From contig FR899395.1 in assembly GCA_000437315.1 (NCBI GenBank), positions 1-43,067 of the forward strand: 43,067 nucleotides of DNA. The letters run 5' to 3'. Positions 13,510 through 20,960 of the stretch are shown piece by piece. The translations under genes and the position numbers were made by a program. The notes under the pieces were generated by a model, which was not told the origin of the DNA, did no database searches, and saw only the letters and a list, made by a program, of their open reading frames with translations. Within the stretch, counting starts at the first letter, position 1. Each line of letters starts with the position of its first letter. Source of the DNA: Mycoplasma sp. CAG:472. Lineage in GTDB: Bacteria; Bacillota_I; Bacilli_A; RF39; UBA660.

Positions 13510-14589
13510 ATGGGAAAATTTTTTAATGGAAATGTAAAAACTTCGAAATCAACAATGATTAAAATAGCAATTGTAGCGGTGTGCGCCATACTTATTATAG
13601 TAATACTTATTGCACTTAATAATAAGAAGAATCCACAGCGAGCGAATTTAAAACTATATAATAATTTAGATGTAGAAATTAATAGTGAAAAACCAGAAAC
13701 AATGGATTTCTTCTCAGTATTTGATAATTATGATGTAAATAAAGTAAAAGTAACATATCCCGATGATTTTAGTACAAAAGTTGTTGGAACGTATGAAGTC
13801 AAAATTACAATTGAGGGAAAAGAATATACAACAAAAGTTAATGTATATGATGATAAAGCACCAGAACTTGAGGTTAAAGACTTTGAAATAGAGGCTGGTA
13901 AAAGATATTATGTTGAGGACTTTATAGAAAGTTGTTCAGATAATTCTGGAGAAGCTTGTACAATTGAATATTATTCTGATTCAAAAGACCAAGATGGTAA
14001 TGCAATTGATTATTCAAAATATACTGAAGCTGGAAACTACTTAATTAAAATTATTGCTAAAGATGAAAATGGTAATGTTACTGAACCAAAAAGTGTTAAT
14101 TTAAAACTAACTGATGCAAATGGTAATACACCAACACCAGACCCAAGTATAAATCCAAATCCAACAGTAGAATGTAAATATGGTGATTTAAGTTATGATG
14201 AAAAAATTTATACTTATCCTATCGCTGTTATAGTGGGAGATGAACAAAATAATTGTGCACTTAATCGTGATTTATGGGATAATGATGATGTTCAAAAACC
14301 TGTTGTTGAATTATATAAAAGAGATTTAGAAAAATTAAAAACTGATTTTAATAAAATATATGAAACTAAATATCCAAATGGAGCTCATACATATATTTAT
14401 CAAGACTTTAAAGCAGTATTAAACAAAGAAAACAAAGGACTTGTAGGTTATGCAGTTTATGTTAAACTATATGCCTCAGAGGCTAACTTAAGTATTGATA
14501 AGAGTACTGCTGAAAATCTAATCGCTGAATATTATTTAAAAGCAGATGGAAGTAGAGAATATATTCAAAATCCATACAATATAAACTAG
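13510..14589 (+). CDS. Membrane-anchored extracellular protein with Ig-like domains
   Basis: A 359-residue protein of unknown role. A short basic N-terminus is followed by one membrane helix (about residues 18-38, IAIVAVCAILIIVILIAL) and a large outside part. Residues of about 45-115 and 116-200 look like two beta-sandwich Ig-like domains, with the repeated pattern VGTYEVKITIEGKEYTTKVNV and AGNYLIKIIAKDENGNVTEP. A Pro/Asn/Thr linker follows (NTPTPDPSINPNPTVE), then a C-terminal domain of about 140 residues. Four cysteines (CSDNSGEAC, VECKYG, NNCALN) could pair. The ATG at 13510 has AAGG nine bases upstream, whereas the ATG at 13504 is too close to it. It diverges from rplK, where secE-nusG often lie, and ends in its own terminator. 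Confidence 0.7.
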   Translation: MGKFFNGNVKTSKSTMIKIAIVAVCAILIIVILIALNNKKNPQRANLKLYNNLDVEINSEKPETMDFFSVFDNYDVNKVKVTYPDDFSTKVVGTYEVKITIEGKEYTTKVNVYDDKAPELEVKDFEIEAGKRYYVEDFIESCSDNSGEACTIEYYSDSKDQDGNAIDYSKYTEAGNYLIKIIAKDENGNVTEPKSVNLKLTDANGNTPTPDPSINPNPTVECKYGDLSYDEKIYTYPIAVIVGDEQNNCALNRDLWDNDDVQKPVVELYKRDLEKLKTDFNKIYETKYPNGAHTYIYQDFKAVLNKENKGLVGYAVYVKLYASEANLSIDKSTAENLIAEYYLKADGSREYIQNPYNIN

Positions 14590-14608
14590 TGTAAAAACTA
14601 GTTTTTTT
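14583..14608 (+). terminator. Terminator of the Ig-like protein gene
   Basis: AAACTAG (its last three bases are the stop codon TAG), loop TGTAAAAA, CTAGTTT and more T. The stem is identical to that of the split eno terminator. Confidence 0.8.
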
Positions 14609-14616
14609 GTGGCATA

Positions 14617-14640
14617 AAAAAAAGTTCACTAGGAACTATT
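14617..14640 (-). terminator. Terminator of the thioredoxin-like gene
   Basis: On the minus strand AGTTC, loop CTAGT, GAACT, then a long T run. The gene's stop codon TAG lies at the foot of the stem. Confidence 0.75.
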
Positions 14641-15181
14641 TTTGTTTTTTTCTTGAGAAATATACAAGACTTCCGATACCACCAACTAAGACTACTAGAA
14701 TAGCAACAGTAATAATTGTATCATTACTATGTTCATCTTTTTTTTCACCAATTGAACTATTAATTAAAGGTGCAACGATATCTTTATAGTCTTCATTTTC
14801 ATAAGCTTTTTTAATTGCTTTTTTAATATCATCATCAAATGCTGATTGGTATCCAGGCCAAGATGCTTCATCGCCAATTACAATATAAGGAACACCATTA
14901 ACTTTATCACCAAATTCTTTTGCTACAGTATCCATTGCATTTTTTAAATTTTCATTTGCATTCCATTCAGCATCATATACTTCATAAACAACTAAATTAA
15001 AATATTTACCATATTCATCAGTAATACTATTTAAGAATGTTTTAGCCTTTTCACAATAAGGACAACCATCTTTAGTAAATACATAAACATTGATTTTATC
15101 TTTAGTAGTTTCTTCAGCAGCTTTTACATTAAGCATTGATAATGATAAAGCACATAATATTCCTATTAATAACTTCTTCAT
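14636..15181 (-). CDS. Secreted, membrane-anchored thioredoxin-like protein
   Basis: A 181-residue protein with an N-terminal signal sequence (MKKLLIGILCALSLSMLNVKA), a thioredoxin/glutaredoxin-like domain, and a C-terminal membrane helix followed by a basic stop-transfer (TIITVAILVVLVGGIGSLVY, then SRKKQK). The active site is CPYC (FTKDGCPYCEKAKTFL), and the conserved cis-proline is in NGVPYIVIG. It probably acts on disulfides of exported proteins on the outer face of the membrane. GGAGGT precedes the ATG at 15181. It follows a TetR-type gene by 34 bases on the same strand, so the two may be cotranscribed. Confidence 0.8.
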   Translation of the reverse strand: MKKLLIGILCALSLSMLNVKAAEETTKDKINVYVFTKDGCPYCEKAKTFLNSITDEYGKYFNLVVYEVYDAEWNANENLKNAMDTVAKEFGDKVNGVPYIVIGDEASWPGYQSAFDDDIKKAIKKAYENEDYKDIVAPLINSSIGEKKDEHSNDTIITVAILVVLVGGIGSLVYFSRKKQK

Positions 15182-15215
15182 TTTACCTCCTACAAAAATT
15201 ATACAATAAAGTATT

Positions 15216-15764
15216 TTATTTAACAAGATTTTTATATATTTTTACGAGTCTAATCATGATTTTCTCTTCATCTAATTTAATTTGATTCGTAGCTATTAAT
15301 GTAGCAAGGCCATTTGAATAAAGCCACATATGTAAAAATAACTCTTTAGCCTCTTCAAAAGAAAAACCATGTTTATTAACTAAATTTATAATTGTGGATT
15401 GATTCCATTTTTCATCAAAAACATCTTCAATCTTTTTCCATTTTAAATTATCTGATAAAAATAAACTACAAAATAAATTTTTATAATCATTAGCAAATTC
15501 AACATATGCAATACATAGTGTTAATAAAGCCTTTTTACTATCAATCTTACTATTGATAAACTCATCATACTGTCTATTAATTTCTATTAAAACATCTTTT
15601 TTTATCTCATCCATATTATTATAAATTCGATATAAAGGTTTTGTACTAATACCCAAATGTTTTGCTAAACTTCTTGCATTAAGGTTAAGCCACCCATCAT
15701 CATTTATTAACTTAACTGCTCCCTTTACGATATTTTCTTTGGTTATCAATAATGCTTTTGCCAT
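15216..15764 (-). CDS. TetR-family transcriptional regulator
   Basis: A 182-residue protein with an N-terminal TetR-type helix-turn-helix (residues 8-55: KENIVKGAVKLINDDGWLNL, then ARSLAKHLGISTKPLYRIY) and an all-helical ligand-binding domain with a WHG-like region (FLHMWLYSNGLATLIAT). The ligand is unknown. The ATG at 15764 is chosen because GGGGTG lies six bases upstream. TATAAT on the minus strand (15801-15806) with a poor -35 (TTTAAA) could be its promoter. ACTTAT occurs twice as a direct repeat between that promoter and the start (15777-15794), a possible operator. Regulation of the adjacent thioredoxin gene or of itself is inferred from position. Confidence 0.8.
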   Translation of the reverse strand: MAKALLITKENIVKGAVKLINDDGWLNLNARSLAKHLGISTKPLYRIYNNMDEIKKDVLIEINRQYDEFINSKIDSKKALLTLCIAYVEFANDYKNLFCSLFLSDNLKWKKIEDVFDEKWNQSTIINLVNKHGFSFEEAKELFLHMWLYSNGLATLIATNQIKLDEEKIMIRLVKIYKNLVK

Positions 15765-15834
15765 TTTTATCACCCCACTTATATGATAACTTATGTTTTT
15801 ATTATAGCATACATTTTTTTGATTTTAAAGTACT

Positions 15835-15858
15835 AAAAAAGAGGATATTTATCCCCTT
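15835..15858 (-). terminator. pheS-pheT terminator
   Basis: On the minus strand GGGGAT, loop AAAT, ATCCTC (one G-U pair) and six T. The pheT stop codon TAA lies in the hairpin. Confidence 0.75.
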
Positions 15859-18215
15859 AATTTAACATTTAAATTATTTGTTACTTTATTAATAATATTT
15901 TCAAAATTATCCATAACTTCTTTTTCAGTTAAAGTTCTTTCATTATCAATATAAGTTAATTTAAATGCAATACTTTTTTCATTACTATCATTATTTGGAA
16001 TATATAAATCAAATACATCAATATTTTTAAGAAGTCTTCCACCTGCTTTTTTAATTTCCTTCATTAAACTATCACAAGTAATATCTTTATTACATACAAA
16101 TGCTACATCTTTAATAATTTCTGGATATTTTGAGGCTTCTTTATATTTAATTGGTTTTATATCACCCATTAATTTATTAATAGAAAGTTCACAAACATAA
16201 ACATTATCTTTACAAATAGTGGGATGAACTTTACCAATTATTCCTATTTGTTTATTATCTAGGGTAATACTTGCACTTATACCTGGATGTAAGTTATTTA
16301 TTTCACTAGCTACAAAATTATATCTATTTTTAAGTCCTAGATAATCTAATAAATTTTGAACAATACCTTTTAAAGTATAAAAATCACATTCAATTTCATT
16401 ATGATTCCATGCGTTATAAATATATTTTCCACTTATAAGCATTGCTACTTTAATATCTTCATTAAAGTCTTTATCATAAGTTTTACTTATTTCATAAAGT
16501 AATATATCATCTACTTTTCTTGCTTTATTATAGTCATAAACATTTAAAAGTGATGGAATAATGGTAGTTCTAACAATGCTTTTATCTGCGCTCATTGGAT
16601 TAGGAAGTACTACATTTTCTTTGTTTTCATATTTAAATAAGTTAGCCATAGATAAAGATACTAAAGTATATGTTTTACATTCATTTAATCCTAAACTACG
16701 TAGTCTTTTTGAAATAATCTTTCTATATTTAACATCGCCAATATATTCACCTTTTTTGTATGTTCCTTTTGGTAAAGTAGATATTAAATTTTCATAACCA
16801 TAAAGTCTTCCTATTTCTTCGGCAATATCATTAACATATGGATCAATATCAAGTCTACGATTAGGTATTGTTACTGTAAATATACCATCTTCATATGTAT
16901 ATTCAAACATTAACCTATCTAGTTCTTTAGCCATATCTTCAGTTGAAATTTCAATTCCTAACATTTTATTAACATCATTTGGATTAAATTTAACTATTTT
17001 TTTAGTTTTATCTACTCTATCATATGTTACCCTACCTGATAAAATTTTTGCATCAGCATATTTTTCAAGTAAATGACATGCCCTATTTAATGCATCAATT
17101 GTATATTCATAATTTAAGCCTTTACCATATCTAATTGAGGCCTCGCTTTTTAAACTTAATCTTGCTGCTGTATTTCTTATTGAAACAGCATCAAATATAG
17201 CACTTTCAATTAAAATAGTTTTAGTATTTTCATCAACATCTGTATTTTCTCCACCCATTACACCGGCAATACATACTGGTTTTTGGCCATCAGTTATAAC
17301 TATATCATTTTCAGTTAATACTCTATCTTTTCCATCTAAAGTTTTAATTTTTTCATCATTTAAAGCATTTCTAACAACAATTTTATCACCAAGTTTATCT
17401 TTATCAAAGAAATGTAAAGGTTGTCCATATTCAAGCATAACATAATTTGAAATATCAACAACATTATTAATTGGTCTCATACCAGCACTAATTAGTCTAT
17501 CTTGAATAAATTTTGGTGATGGTTTAATATTTAAATTTGTGACCATCTTTGCAAGATAAAATGGACATTTTTCAGTATTTACCTCTAAAGAAAAGTGATT
17601 TGTAATGCTATCTTCGATTTCATTATAATTACTATCAGGAAGTGTTACCTTTTTGTTTAATATTGAGGCAATTTCGTAAGCAAAACCAATATGATAGTAA
17701 CAATCATTATTTCTATGTTTATGAACATCTAGATCATATATAGTATCAGATGAACCTAGTAAACATTGTGGATCACTTCCTATGACTGCATCATCTGGTA
17801 AAATATAAATACCTTTAGCATAGTTTTCCTCAGTCTTTTCTTCGAGGCCTAATTCAGAAAGTGCACATAACATTCCAAAAGATTCTACTCCTCTTATTTT
17901 AGATTTTTTAATTTCAAAATCTCCAGGTAAAACTGCACCAATTAAAGCCACAATTACTTTTTCATTTTCTTTTACATTTGGAGCACCGCAAACAATCTGA
18001 AGTATTTCATTTCCTACATCAACTTTACAAACATGTAAATGATCTGAATCTGGATGCATTGTGCACTCTTTTACTAAACCAACACATAAATTATCAATAT
18101 GATTAGTAATAACTTTTTCAACATTAATACCTGCTTTAGTAACTTTAACAGCTAACTGTTTTAAATCTATACCATCTAAATCAATATAATCTTTAACCCA
18201 ATTTAAACTTATCAT
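15849..18215 (-). CDS. pheT: Phenylalanyl-tRNA synthetase, beta subunit
   Basis: PheT is the beta chain of the alpha2-beta2 enzyme that charges tRNA-Phe. The 788-residue sequence shows the N-terminal EMAP/tRNA-binding domain (LCVGLVKECTMHPDSDHLHV), the B3/B4 editing domain (RPINNVVDISNYVMLEYGQP, CIAGVMGGENTDV), B5, the catalytic-like core (FDLYIPNNDSN in the later part) and a C-terminal anticodon-binding fold. The ATG at 18215 is chosen over an upstream in-frame start because GAAAGGA lies eight bases before it and it follows the pheS stop after one base. Confidence 0.98.
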   Translation of the reverse strand: MISLNWVKDYIDLDGIDLKQLAVKVTKAGINVEKVITNHIDNLCVGLVKECTMHPDSDHLHVCKVDVGNEILQIVCGAPNVKENEKVIVALIGAVLPGDFEIKKSKIRGVESFGMLCALSELGLEEKTEENYAKGIYILPDDAVIGSDPQCLLGSSDTIYDLDVHKHRNNDCYYHIGFAYEIASILNKKVTLPDSNYNEIEDSITNHFSLEVNTEKCPFYLAKMVTNLNIKPSPKFIQDRLISAGMRPINNVVDISNYVMLEYGQPLHFFDKDKLGDKIVVRNALNDEKIKTLDGKDRVLTENDIVITDGQKPVCIAGVMGGENTDVDENTKTILIESAIFDAVSIRNTAARLSLKSEASIRYGKGLNYEYTIDALNRACHLLEKYADAKILSGRVTYDRVDKTKKIVKFNPNDVNKMLGIEISTEDMAKELDRLMFEYTYEDGIFTVTIPNRRLDIDPYVNDIAEEIGRLYGYENLISTLPKGTYKKGEYIGDVKYRKIISKRLRSLGLNECKTYTLVSLSMANLFKYENKENVVLPNPMSADKSIVRTTIIPSLLNVYDYNKARKVDDILLYEISKTYDKDFNEDIKVAMLISGKYIYNAWNHNEIECDFYTLKGIVQNLLDYLGLKNRYNFVASEINNLHPGISASITLDNKQIGIIGKVHPTICKDNVYVCELSINKLMGDIKPIKYKEASKYPEIIKDVAFVCNKDITCDSLMKEIKKAGGRLLKNIDVFDLYIPNNDSNEKSIAFKLTYIDNERTLTEKEVMDNFENIINKVTNNLNVKLRG

Positions 18216-18216
18216 A

Positions 18217-19242
18217 CTAATTTTCCTTTCTATCAAATACTTGAACTTCTCTTAAATCTGCTGTATAAAATGTTCTTATATCATTTATATTATATTTAAG
18301 CATTGCAAGTCTTTCAGCACCAAAACCAAATGCAAAACCAGTCCATTTATTTGGATCATAACCACAATTTTTTAATACATTTGGATGAACTATACCTGCA
18401 CCTGCAACAGTAATCCAACCAGTATTTTTACATAAACTACATCCTTTACCATTACAAGCAAAACAACTTATATCAGTTTCTACTGAAGGCTCAGTAAATT
18501 GATAATAACTTGGTCTAAATCTTGTTACACAGTTTTCTCCGAATAACTTTTTAGCAAGTAAATCAAATATTCCCTTAAGGTCTGATAAACTTATTTCTTT
18601 ATCGACTACTAAACCTTCAATTTGCATAAATTGATGAGAATGAGTTGCATCATCATCATCACGTCGATATGTTTTACCAGGACATATCATTCTAATTGGT
18701 GTTTCACCATTTCCCTTAAGCATTGTTCTTGCTTGTACAGGGGATGTTTGACTACGAAGAAGCACTTCATCATTAACAATATAAAATGTATCTTGGGCAT
18801 CTCTTGCAGGATGTCCTTTTGGAATATTTAAAAGTTCAAAATTATATTTATCTTCCTCAATTTCTGGACCATCTACTACATCAAATCCAAGTGACATAAA
18901 AAGCTCTTCTACCTCTTCGATAGTTTTTTCAAGAATGTTTGGAGCGCCACACTTAATACTTACTCCAGGAAGAGTAACATCAATTTTTTCACCCTCTAAT
19001 TTTTCATTAATTATTTTATTATTAATTTCATCATTTTTCTTTGTAAATGCTTCATTAAAATAAGTCTTAATTTCATTTACATACATTCCATATGCTTTTT
19101 TATCTTCAGCTTCTCTAATCTTACTTTGAAGTTCTGTAATTACTCCACTTTTTCCTAAATATTTTACTTTAACATCGTTTAATTCATTTAAATTATTAAC
19201 TTTTTCTAAATCTTTAACTATTTCCTCTTTAATATTTTCCAT
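18217..19242 (-). CDS. pheS: Phenylalanyl-tRNA synthetase, alpha subunit
   Basis: PheS is the catalytic chain of the synthetase. The 341-residue protein has an N-terminal coiled coil (residues 1-90) and the class II core with GFDVVDGPEIEEDKYNFE, GHPARDAQDTFY, LLRSQTSPVQARTM, GKTYRRDDDDATHSHQFMQI and motif 3 in FGFGAERLAMLKY. A Cys cluster (CFACNGKGCSLC) in the middle resembles the usual insert. The ATG at 19242 is chosen because AAGGAGG lies five bases upstream. The upstream in-frame start would lie in the T-box terminator. It is controlled by the T-box leader. Confidence 0.98.
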   Translation of the reverse strand: MENIKEEIVKDLEKVNNLNELNDVKVKYLGKSGVITELQSKIREAEDKKAYGMYVNEIKTYFNEAFTKKNDEINNKIINEKLEGEKIDVTLPGVSIKCGAPNILEKTIEEVEELFMSLGFDVVDGPEIEEDKYNFELLNIPKGHPARDAQDTFYIVNDEVLLRSQTSPVQARTMLKGNGETPIRMICPGKTYRRDDDDATHSHQFMQIEGLVVDKEISLSDLKGIFDLLAKKLFGENCVTRFRPSYYQFTEPSVETDISCFACNGKGCSLCKNTGWITVAGAGIVHPNVLKNCGYDPNKWTGFAFGFGAERLAMLKYNINDIRTFYTADLREVQVFDRKEN

Positions 19243-19253
19243 TATTTCCTCCT

Positions 19254-19460
19254 TAAAAAAATAAAAACTTCCCATATTTATAGGGGCGTTTTATCGCTGT
19301 ACCACCCTACTTTACGAAAAGTTTATTTCAATCTTTATATTTATAACGTAATTACCCGTTTATACTCCTTATTTGAATTTCGTTTTATAGTTTCTTAATA
19401 CTTTCACCAAATGCATTAATCTCTTTTAAATTTATAAAACTACTTATAATAATTCATCGT
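19254..19460 (-). promoter_or_regulatory. T-box leader (tRNA-Phe sensor) of pheS-pheT
   Basis: The minus strand carries the T-box sequence AGGGTGGTACAGCGA (19294-19308), complementary to the tRNA acceptor end, at the expected distance before the terminator. An upstream stem I region includes the specifier context GAAATTCAAA, with TTC (19375-19377) as the likely Phe specifier codon. The leader ends with a CCC/GGG hairpin (19271-19285) and a T-rich stretch before the pheS ribosome-binding site. Uncharged tRNA-Phe would stabilise the antiterminator. Confidence 0.9.
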
Positions 19461-19463
19461 ATA

Positions 19464-20003
19464 TTAATAATTAGTTGCTTTTAATTCCATAAATGATTCA
19501 GAATGTTTACATACAGGACATACTTTTAAAGCATCTTTTCCGTAATAAACGTGACCACAGTTTCTACAAATCCAAATAACTTCCTCATTTCTATGGAATA
19601 CTTTATCTTCCTCAATATTACCTATTAATTTTAAATATCTTTCTTCATGATGTTTTTCAATATCGCCAACCATTTCAAATAATTTTGCAATATCTTCGAA
19701 TCCTTCTTCTCTAGCAACAACAGCAAATCCTTTGTACATTTCAGTCCATTCAAAGTTTTCTCCGTTTGCGGCATCTTTTAAGTTTTCCATAGTCGTAGGA
19801 ATATCTCCACCATTTAATGCTTTAAACCAAAGTTTTGCATGTTCTTTTTCATTATTTGCAGTTTCTTCGAAAATACTTGCAATTTGTTCATAACCCTCTT
19901 TTTTAGCTTTACTAGCATAGTATGTATATTTATTTCTTGCTTGACTTTCTCCAGCGAAAGCAGCCATTAAATTGCTTTCTGTTTTACTTCCTTTTAATTC
20001 CAT
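19464..20003 (-). CDS. rbr: Rubrerythrin
   Basis: A 179-residue peroxide-reducing non-haem di-iron protein that protects anaerobes from oxidative stress. The four-helix domain contains the paired ligand motifs (MAAFAGESQARNKYTYYA, ETANNEKEHAK, VAREEGFEDIAKLFE, GDIEKHHEERY). The C-terminal rubredoxin-like domain has CRNCGHVYYG and CPVCKHSES as the Fe(Cys)4 site. AAAGGAG precedes the ATG. Its consensus promoter has a dyad between -35 and -10, suggesting redox control. No terminator was seen between it and the T-box leader. Confidence 0.96.
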   Translation of the reverse strand: MELKGSKTESNLMAAFAGESQARNKYTYYASKAKKEGYEQIASIFEETANNEKEHAKLWFKALNGGDIPTTMENLKDAANGENFEWTEMYKGFAVVAREEGFEDIAKLFEMVGDIEKHHEERYLKLIGNIEEDKVFHRNEEVIWICRNCGHVYYGKDALKVCPVCKHSESFMELKATNY

Positions 20004-20027
20004 ATTTTCACTCCTTTTTCATGTCTA

Positions 20028-20056
20028 ATATTATCACATAAATTATAATGTGTCAA
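20028..20056 (-). promoter_or_regulatory. Rubrerythrin promoter with central dyad
   Basis: On the minus strand TTGACA (20051-20056), a 17-bp spacer and TAATAT (20028-20033). The spacer contains CACAT...ATGTG (20035-20052), an imperfect 18-bp palindrome placed where a repressor would block polymerase. It is AT-rich like a PerR box but does not match the consensus TTATAATNATTATAA well. Confidence 0.65.
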
Positions 20057-20068
20057 ACACTTTGACAT

Positions 20069-20098
20069 AAAAAAACCCATAAATAATTTATGAATTTT
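20069..20098 (-). terminator. Terminator of the sipW-like gene cluster
   Basis: On the minus strand CATAAA, loop TTA, TTTATG, GG and seven T. The stop codon TAA of the 74-residue gene is inside the stem. Confidence 0.75.
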
Positions 20099-20312
20099 TT
20101 TGATTTATTAATTTTAATAAAATATCTTCATTCTTTTCTAAAATAACATAATAACCATCATCATAGACTTCTTTTACAAAAACAAATTTATCTGTTTTCT
20201 CATTATCTAAAAGTTCATATGCTAGATAATAAATATTATTATTTAACTCATATTTATTAGTTAAAATATACCTTTTGTTATTTTCAAGAATTACTATATC
20301 ATTTATTCTCAC
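20088..20312 (-). CDS. Small DUF1292-like protein
   Basis: A 74-residue soluble protein. Short beta strands are likely (INDIVILENNKRYILTNKYE, YYLAYELLD, KFVFVKEVYDDGYYVILEK), a pattern seen in small DUF1292-type proteins of Bacillota, but the match is not certain. It begins with GTG, which overlaps the TGA of the signal peptidase gene as GTGA, so translation is coupled to it. It is the last gene of the surface-protein cassette. Confidence 0.55.
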   Translation of the reverse strand: MRINDIVILENNKRYILTNKYELNNNIYYLAYELLDNEKTDKFVFVKEVYDDGYYVILEKNEDILLKLINQKNS

Positions 20313-20947
20313 TGTATATGTTCTTCCTGACTAACAATTTTTTGATTTTCAATTTCTGCACGTTTTTTTACATTACTTACTTTAATTATTTTCATTATAT
20401 CTTGAATTATAATTACAAGAGCCGGAATAATTACAACAACAAGCCAACCTATTTTACTTCCTACAAATCTTTGAACATTTCCAAGTCCGGGGATTTTTAA
20501 TACAACTTTACCAATAAGATTACTATATGATGCTGGAGTATCATCTTTAATAGGATTATTATCTCCTTTTGTTACATATTCATAATCTCTAGCAGTTTCA
20601 TCATAAAAAATATCTTGTACTCTATGAGTAACGGTTTTTCCATAAGATAAAACGCCTGTTGATTCGAAAGTAATTATATCATTAACTTTTATATCCGTGG
20701 GTTTATCTACCGTTTTATTTATTATAACATCTAATACATTAATTGTTGGAACCATGCTTTGTGAAACTATTGTATATACAGAGAAAAAAGGTCTATATTT
20801 ACTACCTTTAGCTTCATAAAGTTTTAATGAAACAAAATAATACAATAAAAATGCTGCACAAATTATTAATATAGAAAATAATGTCCAAGATATAACTGAA
20901 CCAATATAATTCAATATTGATTTAATTCTCATTTTTTTTGTAATCAT
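20309..20947 (-). CDS. sipW: Signal peptidase I of the SipW (ER) type
   Basis: A 212-residue membrane protease that cuts signal peptides of exported proteins. There is an N-terminal membrane helix (about residues 17-42) and a C-terminal one (about 165-185). The catalytic serine is in IVSQSMVPTI. The second catalytic residue is His in KTVTHRVQDI, in place of the Lys of usual bacterial enzymes, which is the mark of SipW and ER/archaeal signal peptidases. The GDNN...D motif follows (VTKGDNNPIKDD). AAAGGAG precedes the ATG. In Bacillus, SipW processes TasA-type matrix proteins. Here the gene directly follows the repeat protein gene and its substrate is probably that neighbour. Confidence 0.9.
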   Translation of the reverse strand: MITKKMRIKSILNYIGSVISWTLFSILIICAAFLLYYFVSLKLYEAKGSKYRPFFSVYTIVSQSMVPTINVLDVIINKTVDKPTDIKVNDIITFESTGVLSYGKTVTHRVQDIFYDETARDYEYVTKGDNNPIKDDTPASYSNLIGKVVLKIPGLGNVQRFVGSKIGWLVVVIIPALVIIIQDIMKIIKVSNVKKRAEIENQKIVSQEEHIQ

Positions 20948-20960
20948 ATTTTTCTCCTTT

